Source: a virus. Taken from it: a stretch of DNA of 29,897 nt. The notes beneath the pieces are model-generated. The model was not told the origin of the DNA, searched no databases, and saw only the letters and a list, made by a program, of their open reading frames with translations. Positions 7,846-15,520 of the stretch are shown one piece after another. Location: positions 1 to 29,897 of IMG/VR virus record IMGVR_UViG_3300034685_000141; one strand, written 5' to 3'. Both the position numbers and the translations under genes were made by a program. Each line of letters opens with the position of its first letter. The stretch's first letter is position 1.

Positions 7846-9165
7846 CTACCTCACCTCAACCTTCATATATATTTTCTCTATAGCATCTACTGGCTGAATA
7901 TATAGATCAGCCCGCACTGCATCTATCTCAGCCCCAGGAAGCACCAGGACATCGGTTTGAGCATCAAAATTTTGAATTGCATTAATATCCTGCAATAAAT
8001 TTAAGTACTTAATCAACTCACCTTTAAAGAGATTTCTACCATCGGCATTGTTATTTACCTTACCAATATAGTAATTATCAAAAATACTTTTAGCGTCGTT
8101 TGCTATACTGTCTAAAACTCTAATAATCCTATTTTTACGAAATTCCTTGCCTTTTTCTGAAGTAAATGAGGTCAATGTATTAATATCCTGCTCAACAATG
8201 GCCGTACCTTTATTAGCAACAAATACAAATTCGCCCGCTTTTAAAGCGGTTTCAATTTCACTATTTGTGTAACGGGTATCCACATCTACAGCATCATCAT
8301 AAGCTGTATAGGTTAAAGACTCATTTACATTAGCTCTGGCAGTGGCTCCCGCTACCCATGCTACTGCTTTTTCAGCTGGAACAACAGTAGTATCAGCTAA
8401 AACAACCCCGTTCTTTACAGAAATCACACCTTCAAAATCAGCAACCGAGTAATTTTCTACCACCAACTGCACCTTCTTACCTTCCTGATCACGCAAACGT
8501 TTTATAAAGGAAACAAAAACGCTTTTTAAAGTAGCATCCTTTGAAGGAAGGGCCATCGTGTTAAACTCATAAGGTTCAATGATAGCCAAGTAATTAGTGT
8601 AGTCTTCGTTACTTACTTCTCCATCAGTTCCTCCTTCGAGTTTTATCCCTGCTGTGGCAGCTAAATCACCACTTCCCGAGAAGTTAACAAAATTATTATT
8701 AACTAGCTGCTCTACTTTTCCAACTAGCTCCTGTTTATCTACTTCTTTTCCGTCAAGAAGAGTTATTACATCAAATTTTGTTTCATCCTCAATATTTACT
8801 TGAATAACAATAGAAAGTTTATTACCTTTAGTTCCGCTATACTTAGCAGTAGCAGTCAAAACTCCACTGGTTGCTGTAGCCTTTACACCAGTATTTGCTC
8901 TGTATAATAGCAAAGTTCTAGCTCTTTTAAATACCTCTTTTATTAATAAAGCTTCAGGATCAGTTATGTTTATTCCAATCTTGTCAAATAAATTATCATT
9001 AGCCTTTATCTCAATTACTTTTTTTTCAGGTCCCCAGGGTAAAACTAAAGGCATTGTTACAACTCCCCGCTCACCAAGAGTTCCCAATGCCTTTTGTGCT
9101 GATACAAAATTAATATATACACCAGGTCGCACTTTATTTTCCGTAATCCAAGTTCCTCCCGCCAT
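7846..9165 (-). CDS. xkdK: Tail sheath protein, XkdK-like
   Basis: A 439-residue contractile sheath subunit. The start (TWITENKVRPGVYINFVS) is the standard sheath N-terminus, and the end carries the usual conserved block (GEFVFVANKGTAIVEQDINTLTSFT, then KEFRKNRIIRVLDSIANDAKSIF and the C-terminal PVDAIEKIYMKVEV strand that clasps neighbouring subunits). Its presence shows the tail is contractile. The small gene before it ends three bases upstream. Confidence 0.95.
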   Translation of the reverse strand: MAGGTWITENKVRPGVYINFVSAQKALGTLGERGVVTMPLVLPWGPEKKVIEIKANDNLFDKIGINITDPEALLIKEVFKRARTLLLYRANTGVKATATSGVLTATAKYSGTKGNKLSIVIQVNIEDETKFDVITLLDGKEVDKQELVGKVEQLVNNNFVNFSGSGDLAATAGIKLEGGTDGEVSNEDYTNYLAIIEPYEFNTMALPSKDATLKSVFVSFIKRLRDQEGKKVQLVVENYSVADFEGVISVKNGVVLADTTVVPAEKAVAWVAGATARANVNESLTYTAYDDAVDVDTRYTNSEIETALKAGEFVFVANKGTAIVEQDINTLTSFTSEKGKEFRKNRIIRVLDSIANDAKSIFDNYYIGKVNNNADGRNLFKGELIKYLNLLQDINAIQNFDAQTDVLVLPGAEIDAVRADLYIQPVDAIEKIYMKVEVR

Positions 9166-9167
9166 CG

Positions 9168-9332
9168 TTATTTCACCTTACTTCCCTTAAATTTCTTTAT
9201 CATGCCTTTGGCCTCCTTTATGCCATAGGTTTTATCATTTGCTAAGATAGCATTTAAGATGTCCTTTTCAATCTGGGTAAAATGTTTAGATTGTAAAATT
9301 TGCTCCTTGCTATATTTAACTATTTTAGACAT
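9168..9332 (-). CDS. Small tail-cluster protein upstream of sheath
   Basis: A 54-residue basic protein (MSKIVKYSKEQILQSKHFTQ...). The pattern YSKEQIL-SK-FT-IEKDIL-AIL followed by a Tyr and a KEAK helix is familiar from small proteins just before the sheath gene in Firmicutes contractile-tail phages. The ATG at 9332 overlaps the end of the tail-terminator gene by eight bases and has a GAGGAGG site inside that gene. Function unknown; possibly a tail assembly factor. Confidence 0.75.
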   Translation of the reverse strand: MSKIVKYSKEQILQSKHFTQIEKDILNAILANDKTYGIKEAKGMIKKFKGSKVK

Positions 9333-9756
9333 CTTTTAATCTCGCCTCCTCTATTAAGGTCTGCATAAAGGGTTCTACTGCTTTTCCCTTCCGCAGACCC
9401 AACTCCAGATCTATAAGAAAGTGTAAAACATCGTCTACTACCCTATGCCTTTTTTCAGCGATACGGTATTTTTCCGTGCCCGCTTCCAACACCTCAACTT
9501 CTTCATAAAACTTTTGGGTAACGATAAAAAAATCGTTATTCTTATTTTCATTGTGTTTACCGTTAAAATAACTTATATCCAGGCTCACCCTAAATTTATA
9601 TCGCCGGTCTATCTCCTTTTTAATTTCGGAAGAAATTACATTAATATAAAAACAAGGTTCTTTTAAATTTTGTTTAGTAAATTCATCATAGACATATTTG
9701 TCAGGAAATATTTCTTTTAGCCTTTTTACCAAGGCACTAACTATTATTCTAATCAT
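9325..9756 (-). CDS. Tail terminator-like protein (DUF6838)
   Basis: A 143-residue protein of the DUF6838 type (IIVSALVKRLKEIFPDKYVYDEF, then KEPCFYINVISSEIKKEIDRRYKFRVSLDISYF). Position just before the sheath and after an HK97 gp10-like gene matches tail terminator proteins that cap the growing tube and sheath. It overlaps its upstream neighbour by four bases. The terminator role is inferred from position. Confidence 0.75.
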   Translation of the reverse strand: MIRIIVSALVKRLKEIFPDKYVYDEFTKQNLKEPCFYINVISSEIKKEIDRRYKFRVSLDISYFNGKHNENKNNDFFIVTQKFYEEVEVLEAGTEKYRIAEKRHRVVDDVLHFLIDLELGLRKGKAVEPFMQTLIEEARLKDV

Positions 9757-10256
9757 TTTATTTTCCCCAATACCTTGCTAGAAATTTCTCTGGCGGCTTT
9801 ATCAAGTCTTCTTTGAGCCCTTTTTTCGGCGTTATACACCATAAAGTGACCTTTAACAAACCTTGTTTTTTTGCCAACATATATTCCCCCTTTGGCATCA
9901 GGATTATAGACAAAGCGACCTTTTTTAAACTCTCCTGGAACAAAGTGAGGGGTTACCCGGTGTCCATATTCCACATAAGGAGCATACTCATTATTGGTAT
10001 ATACTTCTGCCGAATATACGCCCTTACTTTCTGTAACTTCATCAGCTACAAATGTTTCATCGGGATTATCGGCATTAAAGTTACCCCGTAATAATCCGGT
10101 ATCTACTGGAGTATTTCTTTTAATATCTGCCACCATCATTTTGGCATTTTCTTTTACAGCCTCTCTCATCAGCTTTTCTGCTTCTTCTTTGAGTTTAATA
10201 AGATTATTACGAAACTCCTTTAAGCCTTTGGTACTCATATCAAACCACTTGGTCAT
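9753..10256 (-). CDS. Neck protein, HK97 gp10 family
   Basis: A 167-residue protein. A helical N-terminus (KGLKEFRNNLIKLKEEAEKLMREAV) is followed by the family hallmark NTPVDTGLLRGNF and then EYAPYVEYGH. HK97 gp10-type proteins sit at the head-tail neck. The ATG at 10256 overlaps the previous gene by four bases. The minus-strand frame within it at 9758-9943 is only a shadow. Confidence 0.88.
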   Translation of the reverse strand: MTKWFDMSTKGLKEFRNNLIKLKEEAEKLMREAVKENAKMMVADIKRNTPVDTGLLRGNFNADNPDETFVADEVTESKGVYSAEVYTNNEYAPYVEYGHRVTPHFVPGEFKKGRFVYNPDAKGGIYVGKKTRFVKGHFMVYNAEKRAQRRLDKAAREISSKVLGKIK

Positions 10257-10606
10257 ATTCGTTCCTCACGAAGCAAGGGTAATTCTTGGTGAGAAGTATA
10301 AACAAAACTTTCTCCAGCCCAAAACCGTCTTGTTTTCCCGCTGGCTCCTATAGTTATTTCAAGCTCATCCCCCGCTAATATTTCAAAATCTGGAGAAAGA
10401 AAAAGGATATGTTCGCTCCTAATAGAAGTATGGGCTTCATTTTCCAGGGGATTACTACTTTTACTTTGGCTTAATGCACAGCTTATTCCCTGATAAATTA
10501 ATTGCCTTACCTGTTTAGTAATACCATATTCATTCTCTGAATTTGCTCTCCGATAAACATCGCAGCGATCATTATAAGTGGCTTCTAAAATTTCTTTTTC
10601 TGTCAT
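10253..10606 (-). CDS. Head closure / neck protein
   Basis: A 117-residue, beta-rich protein with no membrane segment. Its place, the second gene after the capsid cluster and before HK97 gp10, and its features (NDRCDVYRRANSENEYGITKQVRQLIYQGISCALSQ, later ILAGDELEI) fit the SPP1 gp16 / head closure group that seals the portal after packaging. It overlaps both neighbours by four bases. The family is inferred from position and motif. Confidence 0.68.
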   Translation of the reverse strand: MTEKEILEATYNDRCDVYRRANSENEYGITKQVRQLIYQGISCALSQSKSSNPLENEAHTSIRSEHILFLSPDFEILAGDELEITIGASGKTRRFWAGESFVYTSHQELPLLREERI

Positions 10607-10932
10607 AGCACCCGCACCTTCCGGTAACGATTTAGTTCCCTACTATGATCAATTACTACTTTGTCAATAAATTCATCAGCTTTGGAAGCATATTTTATCG
10701 TTGTATCTCCCCGCTTAATTTCCTGAACATTGGCCGCAGAAGGAACAGTAACATTATATAAATCAACAACCATTGCGACCCAAACGAACATAAGTCCTGC
10801 GGGAACTGTAGTAATGTTGCAATAATTTTTTATCTTTATCTCTATTTGATTAATAAAACTATTTAAAATATCATCTTTGGTATCATCATTTTTTAGCCCC
10901 AACCTTAACTTTACCTCTTGCAAGACATCCAT
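10603..10932 (-). CDS. Head-tail connector protein (gp6-like adaptor)
   Basis: A 109-residue helical protein. It starts MDVLQEVKLRLGLKNDDTKDDILNSF-like, with a helix ending in IEIKIKNYCNI and later MVVDLYNV, the usual build of phage gp6/gp15-type adaptors that add a ring below the portal. It comes shortly after the capsid gene, behind a hairpin (10966-10992), with an AAAGGGGG ribosome site about nine bases before the ATG at 10932. Confidence 0.75.
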   Translation of the reverse strand: MDVLQEVKLRLGLKNDDTKDDILNSFINQIEIKIKNYCNITTVPAGLMFVWVAMVVDLYNVTVPSAANVQEIKRGDTTIKYASKADEFIDKVVIDHSRELNRYRKVRVL

Positions 10933-10965
10933 TTTAAAGCCCCCTTAAAGGAGTTGAAAAGAGGT

Positions 10966-10992
10966 AAAGCACTGGTTATTTACCAGTGCTTT
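10966..10992 (-). terminator. Hairpin terminator inside the head operon
   Basis: An 11-bp perfect stem (AAAGCACTGGT / ACCAGTGCTTT) with a five-base AT-rich loop, followed on the minus strand by TACCTCTTTTC. The poly-U run is poor, so termination may be partial. It lies between the small post-capsid gene and the connector gene. Confidence 0.5.
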
Positions 10993-11047
10993 TAACACTC
11001 TTTTTATTATCCTCCGGTTTCCTCTCTTCTTCCTTCTTTTTATCATC

Positions 11048-11203
11048 CTACCCATTTTCAGTATTAGCGTTCTTAGTTTGTGCTTTTTCCTTTTGCTTTG
11101 CAGATTTTTCTTCTACCAACTCAAAGCCTTTACCCAAAAGTTCATCCCTTTTATTCTCAGAGTCCACTATCTTGACTACATTAAGCTTTTTTAATTTAAA
11201 CAT
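11048..11203 (-). CDS. Small Lys/Glu-rich protein after capsid, amber end
   Basis: A 51-residue protein starting MFKLKKLNVVKIVDSENK with GKGFELVEEK in the middle; the first part looks folded, the rest is Lys/Glu/Gln-rich and probably disordered. It follows the capsid gene with a GGGGGAGGTTAAGGG site. It ends in TAG at 11048-11050, yet the same frame stays open for 23 more codons (DDKKKEERKPEDNKK...) to a TAA at 10976-10978 in the loop of the hairpin. The tail has the same composition as the gene body, so the TAG may be a nonsense mutation or a read-through site. Function unknown; head decoration is a guess. Confidence 0.65.
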   Translation of the reverse strand: MFKLKKLNVVKIVDSENKRDELLGKGFELVEEKSAKQKEKAQTKNANTENG

Positions 11204-11218
11204 CCCTTAACCTCCCCC

Positions 11219-12145
11219 TTAAGCTAAGGCCTGCTTACAGTTCACCCAAATACCATCCCATTTATTTTTAGGAATCCAAAGATCATGGTACTTTCTGTAA
11301 TCAATCTTCCATGCGTTAGCCTTCTGGTTAGTATTTGGATCAAAGATGCGGATAACATCAGTTTTGGATATAGCTAATACTGCCCTCCTAGCAGTAATTA
11401 TCCAGTTAATATCTTTAGCTCCTTCATCTGCAACGAATCCACCGGCCTCTTGCCCTTCTGTTTTACCATCATTAAATACATAAGCCGTTTTCATTCTGGC
11501 AGAGGGAACACGGATGATAGGAATATTATCAATAGCCTTAACCTTAAAACTTACTTCACCTTGTTTAAAATCAACTACATCAAGACTTTTCTTAACCTCA
11601 TCAGCTTGGCTTAGGATTGTAGCTACAGGAATACTCATAGTTATAACCAATTCCTCATCTTCACCAACTATATCCTGAACACGGGCAATATCATCTTGTA
11701 GTTTAGAAATAATATCCGTTTTAGCAGGAGTATAACCACCAGAGGCTTTACTGTTGGCAATGGCCCCCGCTCCAATACTCGAATACCTGTAAGCATCAAC
11801 TTCTGGGATAACCTTGGTTCTCTGGAACTCTCCTAATACTGCCCCGGCAGTTACTACAAAATTAGTTTCATCCACATCCATAGAATCTATGGAAAAGGTT
11901 CTACCCCTATCCTGAGTTAATTGATGGGTTTCCCAACTCAAGGTAACGCTGCCATCTACAAAGCCGTTAGTACGGTCATAGTCACCTAGCCCATCCATAA
12001 GAATACTGGGGATTTTTACTTCATTACCACCATTGTACTTAACCAAATTACTGTTTGGTTCCATCCAGCCGGAAGTAGCTGCAGCCAGCATCTGTTTATC
12101 CAGCTCAGTTTGAAATACACTTGCATACTCTAATACATTTGCCAT
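11219..12145 (-). CDS. Major capsid protein
   Basis: A 308-residue protein opening MANVLEYASVFQTELDKQM, a start seen in many HK97-fold capsid proteins of Firmicutes phages. It has the expected NGGNEVKIPSILMDGLGDYDR region, followed by TLSWETHQLTQDRGR and a central ETNFVVTAGAVLGEFQRTKVIPEVDAYRYS helix block. There is no protease gene or N-terminal delta domain, in line with a separate scaffold encoded just upstream; stop and start overlap by one base. Confidence 0.92.
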   Translation of the reverse strand: MANVLEYASVFQTELDKQMLAAATSGWMEPNSNLVKYNGGNEVKIPSILMDGLGDYDRTNGFVDGSVTLSWETHQLTQDRGRTFSIDSMDVDETNFVVTAGAVLGEFQRTKVIPEVDAYRYSSIGAGAIANSKASGGYTPAKTDIISKLQDDIARVQDIVGEDEELVITMSIPVATILSQADEVKKSLDVVDFKQGEVSFKVKAIDNIPIIRVPSARMKTAYVFNDGKTEGQEAGGFVADEGAKDINWIITARRAVLAISKTDVIRIFDPNTNQKANAWKIDYRKYHDLWIPKNKWDGIWVNCKQALA

Positions 12146-12744
12146 TATCTAATCCCTCCATTTAACGCATTTGCGAATTGTTCTCTAACCTTATCAGTGC
12201 CGGTTAGAGTTTTAGTTGTGGTTTCAGGGCTTTTGCCGGCTAATCTTTTTTCCACCTGTTTTTGTACCGCCTGGTCAAAAATTGCCTTAAAACTTTCCAC
12301 CCGCTTAGTGGTATTTTCTAAATCATCTGCCAATACCATATCCAACACATCAGCGGGCAATTCTTTTTCAGCCAACAGCTTCAAAGTATCGGCTTTTAAC
12401 TCCCTTAGAGCTAATTCCTTTTCTCTTTTTTCCAATTCAGCCAGTCTTTTTTCTTGCTCATACTTTTGCTTTTCATCAGCTGTCATTTTTGCAGTTTTTA
12501 AGGCTTCTTCTTTGGCAGCTTCCAAAGCCTGTTTATGCTGTTCATTTACTTTGGCCAACTCATCTTTAATAAGCTTTTGCACATCCTCTTCAGTGTACGT
12601 TTTTACTTCAGCTGGCGGTTGATCTGCCGTTTGATCTGCCGGTTGATCTTTCGGCTGGTCTGTTGGCGGAGTACCTCCTGGATCTGCCGGCGGTTCTGCA
12701 AACATTTGTAGATTAAGCTTCATTGTTCTTTCTAAATCAGTCAT
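12145..12744 (-). CDS. Capsid scaffolding protein (DUF4355-like)
   Basis: A 199-residue, highly charged protein with an almost wholly helical centre (about residues 50-165, coiled coil rich in Lys and Glu), preceded by a Pro/Asp/Gln-rich linker with DQPADQ-type repeats. This is the usual scaffold build next to a capsid gene. The ATG at 12744 has an AAGGAGGG site nine bases upstream. Many homologues start at an MKLNLQMFAE-like motif, here at 12723, so that internal start is an alternative, although its ribosome site is weaker. Confidence 0.85.
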   Translation of the reverse strand: MTDLERTMKLNLQMFAEPPADPGGTPPTDQPKDQPADQTADQPPAEVKTYTEEDVQKLIKDELAKVNEQHKQALEAAKEEALKTAKMTADEKQKYEQEKRLAELEKREKELALRELKADTLKLLAEKELPADVLDMVLADDLENTTKRVESFKAIFDQAVQKQVEKRLAGKSPETTTKTLTGTDKVREQFANALNGGIR

Positions 12745-12916
12745 CGTTTTTGCCCTCCTTACTATTATTTATTACAGCTCCCATATAGCCACCCAATGCA
12801 CCGGATACTGCAAGAGCTATCTCGTTATAGCCTTTAAAAACGGCCAAAACAAAACCTAATCCTAGAAAAACTATTGCCACTAAATCATCCAATCGAGTCT
12901 CCTCAAACTTAAACAT
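12737..12916 (-). CDS. Small two-helix membrane protein, holin candidate
   Basis: A 59-residue protein with two hydrophobic segments (about residues 12-27, DLVAIVFLGLGFVLAVF, and 32-49, EIALAVSGALGGYMGAVI), a short turn and a charged tail (NNSKEGKNDD). The ATG at 12916 has an AAGGAGG site. The stop overlaps the scaffold start by eight bases. Size and two-helix form suit a small holin or spanin-like membrane protein, but the amidase is 6 kb away, and the gene sits between head genes, so the lysis role is tentative. Confidence 0.65.
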   Translation of the reverse strand: MFKFEETRLDDLVAIVFLGLGFVLAVFKGYNEIALAVSGALGGYMGAVINNSKEGKNDD

Positions 12917-12941
12917 TTCTCTTTCCTCCTTTTAATTTTTA

Positions 12942-12990
12942 TTTAGTTTTTTTGGCAAACTAAAAAGAGCCACCGAATAGGTCGACTCTT
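12942..12990 (-). terminator. Tandem hairpins, probable partial terminator
   Basis: On the minus strand a stem at 12990-12962 (AAGAG-TCG-CC against GG-GGCTCTT, two G-T pairs and one bulge, TATTC loop) is followed by TTTTTAGTTT. A second 8-bp stem TTTAGTTT/AAACTAAA (12964-12942) follows at once. They separate the MuF-type gene from the membrane protein, scaffold and capsid genes. Confidence 0.5.
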
Positions 12991-13017
12991 TATGCACAAT
13001 AGCATTGATTACCAAAG

Positions 13018-13055
13018 CCTTTAATTTGCCTTTAATCACCTTTAATTTGCTTTAA
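13018..13055. repeat. Helically phased CCTTTAAT repeats
   Basis: CCTTTAAT occurs at 13018, 13029 and 13039, with a related CTTTAA at 13050, a spacing of 10-11 bases. The surrounding 200-base gap (12917-13115) holds no supported gene. The same ATTAAAG core, also with 11-base spacing, recurs in the left-end region (29573-29590). Confidence 0.55.
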
Positions 13056-13115
13056 AAATCTTAATCAATATATTTATTCGTCTAGTCTTTTAAAAAGCTT
13101 TAAAAGCCTTTTTAG

Positions 13116-14150
13116 TTATTTAGGATCGTTAATATTGTTTACGTACTTTTTATACCACTCTTGATAGGTCATATTAGCAGGAACTTTGTAATATTTCCTA
13201 TCATGTTTAGCTAACCGTGTTTCCGGTTCCAGATCCTCATAATTAACAACAGGAATTGTTGTTGAACGACAATTTGGATGCATAGGCGGGTAGTTTTTTC
13301 CCACCTGAGCTTCCGAGAGTTTAAACCTTTTCCCATCCAAACTAGCACAAATTTTACTAGTCCTTAAATCCAGTGTTGCAAGGTACTTATACTCATCTTG
13401 TCCCATATCTTCATAACTTTTAATAGTAGCTCTATTATGCACATAATTACTTTCTGTCCGTATTAACCGCTTGGCATTATTAAAACTTGAGCCCATGGCT
13501 CTTTGGAGCTTAATGGCCATCTTGTCATTACTTTCCCCAAGGATAACACCTTGAGTGATTATTTGCTCCACATTCCGGGCTAATTGCTGGCGATGTTTGC
13601 CCCATATAATCTCAGAGTACGATGCACCACTCCAAGCAATATTAATAGCTGTCTCAATTGCCCTGGTATCAAGTTTACTAAAGCTCACGCCAAAACCTAA
13701 ACCCTTTTGAATTTCATAAATATTGCGGTAATATGTATTTTTATAAACCTCACCAAGCGTATTATGGGTTAATATTTCCTCTTGTTCATAAAGTTTTGTT
13801 ACCTCCTTTTCTATCTGTAGTCTAAGAGCTTCTAACCTTGTTATTCTCTGTTTTTTGCTGAACTTATTAAGAAGTGCCTGGGCTACAGGATCATTAATTT
13901 TTTCTACTAGTTCTCGATACTGTTTTAAAATAAGGTTTAGCTCACTTTTATTTAAAGCTTTTTTAGCTTCTACTATAGATAAGCCGGTTTCATCGGCATA
14001 CTTTTTATAGAAATCCTCTAACTGTTTTTGAATGGTTTTTAAAGCTTTTTTATACTCCCTTTCCAAGACTTTAATCTTAGCCTCGGTATAATTAATAGTC
14101 TTCGCACTATTTGCCAAGGACCTTTTCATCCAGTAGTAATCACTCTTCAT
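13116..14150 (-). CDS. Minor head protein, MuF / SPP1 gp7 type
   Basis: A 344-residue protein with a helical N-terminal half and a C-terminal Mu-F domain: RLIRTESNYVHNRATIKSYEDMG, then KYLATLDLRTSKICASLDGKRF and NYPPMHPNCRST. These are the hallmark blocks of the family, which joins the portal and enters the capsid to assist DNA ejection. Start overlaps the portal stop by four bases. No C-terminal toxin domain is fused. Confidence 0.93.
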   Translation of the reverse strand: MKSDYYWMKRSLANSAKTINYTEAKIKVLEREYKKALKTIQKQLEDFYKKYADETGLSIVEAKKALNKSELNLILKQYRELVEKINDPVAQALLNKFSKKQRITRLEALRLQIEKEVTKLYEQEEILTHNTLGEVYKNTYYRNIYEIQKGLGFGVSFSKLDTRAIETAINIAWSGASYSEIIWGKHRQQLARNVEQIITQGVILGESNDKMAIKLQRAMGSSFNNAKRLIRTESNYVHNRATIKSYEDMGQDEYKYLATLDLRTSKICASLDGKRFKLSEAQVGKNYPPMHPNCRSTTIPVVNYEDLEPETRLAKHDRKYYKVPANMTYQEWYKKYVNNINDPK

Positions 14151-15520
14151 ACTGTATCACTTTCTAAATCTTTTATAACCTCAGCGTCAATTGTGCCTAG
14201 TTTCTCCTCTTCCTCTTGTTCCTTTCTCACTCTTCCCAGTTCTTCATCGGGATCATCTACAAAAGGCAAAAGCCCAAACAATGTTTCCCTACTGACTAAC
14301 CCAGCTAATGTTCCTACTATTTCGGCAGCCTCTTTATCATTTTGGATCATATTTCGGTTAAAAATAAATTCCACCTGGTCGGCATCAAAATTGGCATTCA
14401 ACTTAACATTCAATGCCGAGGTAATTAGCTTAATTTTTTTCTTCTGTGCTGCAGAAAACTTATTCTCTTTAATTACAGCCAGTTGTTCCAAACCGATTAG
14501 CTTATACTTTATAGCTACACCGCTCAGATTACTGGCAAAGCTCTCATCAGTTAATGCCGGTACTTGAGAAAGGAAGAAAATATCGTTATACACCCTATTT
14601 TTAAAATTCTCCACCGCAGTATCGTTGACATCTTTTATCAGCCATTGGGCTTGGCCATGTTCATCTAAAAACAATATTCTTTCCTGTTTTAAAGTTTGAA
14701 CAGCCTTAGTTTCATCTTCCTCTCCTTCAGAAGTTACTAAACCACCCCCGGCCCCTACCACAACCAAATACGCATCAGTAAAATATTCAAAATCATTTGC
14801 CGTATCGGATTGGCTCTTATCGTAGGCATCAATCAAGGTGATTACATCCTCATAATCTCCTTTTCTTTCAGCATTATTCCAATAGACTATAACCGGTACA
14901 TCACTAAAATTGTGACCTCTTTTTTCCTCTTCAACCTCTATAAACTTTTCTTTATCCTTTTTAAAGAGGAGAATCTCTTTTTTGGTATATACCTCGGCAT
15001 AGCTAGTAGTCTGTTCAGAAATAAGATCGTATTCCTGCCAAAGCCTGATTGCAAACTCTAAGAACTCCCCTACACTAGTTGAATAAACAGGGATAAAATC
15101 TTCTGCCCCAAATTTCTTGCTTTTGATTTCACTCTTTTCATTGAAGTACAAGAGTTCATAAGCTATGCCCTTTTTACTCATTTCTTTAGCTATTTCAAAA
15201 TTTATATCTTTAGTATAGTTATTATCTAAAACTTCATCCAAAGCATCTTTGAATTTTGAATCTTCCACATCATATCGAATACCCTCTCCCATAAAGTAAC
15301 CAGTAGCCATATTGGAAATATACTTAGCAAACCCGTGGGCTATTTTATTATTTGGTTTTTCTGAAGGCAGAGCTCTTTTAAGGATTTCATTCTCAACTTG
15401 GTAATATTGTTCTAGCTTTAAAAGTCTTGGTAAATACCTGTCCTCAAATTCTTTCACTATAGCTGTTACTAGATCGTTAGTAATAGTTGTGTTAGGTTTA
15501 ACCTTTATAATCCTAACCAC
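14147..15520 (-). CDS. Portal protein, SPP1 gp6 family
   Basis: A 457-residue portal of the SPP1 gp6 type: the N-terminal KIAHGFAKYISNMATGYFMGEGI block, NAERKGDYEDVITLIDAYDKSQSDTANDFEYFTDAYLVV in the clip/stem region, and the C-terminal acidic tail EQEEEEKLGTIDAE. It forms the dodecameric DNA channel. Start overlaps the terminase stop by 16 bases. This is an SPP1-type portal rather than the portal (gp29) of Mu, a sign of mosaicism. Confidence 0.92.
   Translation of the reverse strand: MVRIIKVKPNTTITNDLVTAIVKEFEDRYLPRLLKLEQYYQVENEILKRALPSEKPNNKIAHGFAKYISNMATGYFMGEGIRYDVEDSKFKDALDEVLDNNYTKDINFEIAKEMSKKGIAYELLYFNEKSEIKSKKFGAEDFIPVYSTSVGEFLEFAIRLWQEYDLISEQTTSYAEVYTKKEILLFKKDKEKFIEVEEEKRGHNFSDVPVIVYWNNAERKGDYEDVITLIDAYDKSQSDTANDFEYFTDAYLVVVGAGGGLVTSEGEEDETKAVQTLKQERILFLDEHGQAQWLIKDVNDTAVENFKNRVYNDIFFLSQVPALTDESFASNLSGVAIKYKLIGLEQLAVIKENKFSAAQKKKIKLITSALNVKLNANFDADQVEFIFNRNMIQNDKEAAEIVGTLAGLVSRETLFGLLPFVDDPDEELGRVRKEQEEEEKLGTIDAEVIKDLESDTV

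Noticed and set aside
9758-9943. A minus-strand frame of 61 residues inside the HK97 gp10-like gene.
   Set aside because: It lies in another frame of a well-supported gene and has no ribosome site or recognisable features.
12197-12622. A plus-strand frame of 141 residues opposite the scaffold gene.
   Set aside because: Its Ser/Phe/Cys-rich composition is the usual mirror of a Lys/Glu/Ala-rich coding strand, and it has no ribosome site.
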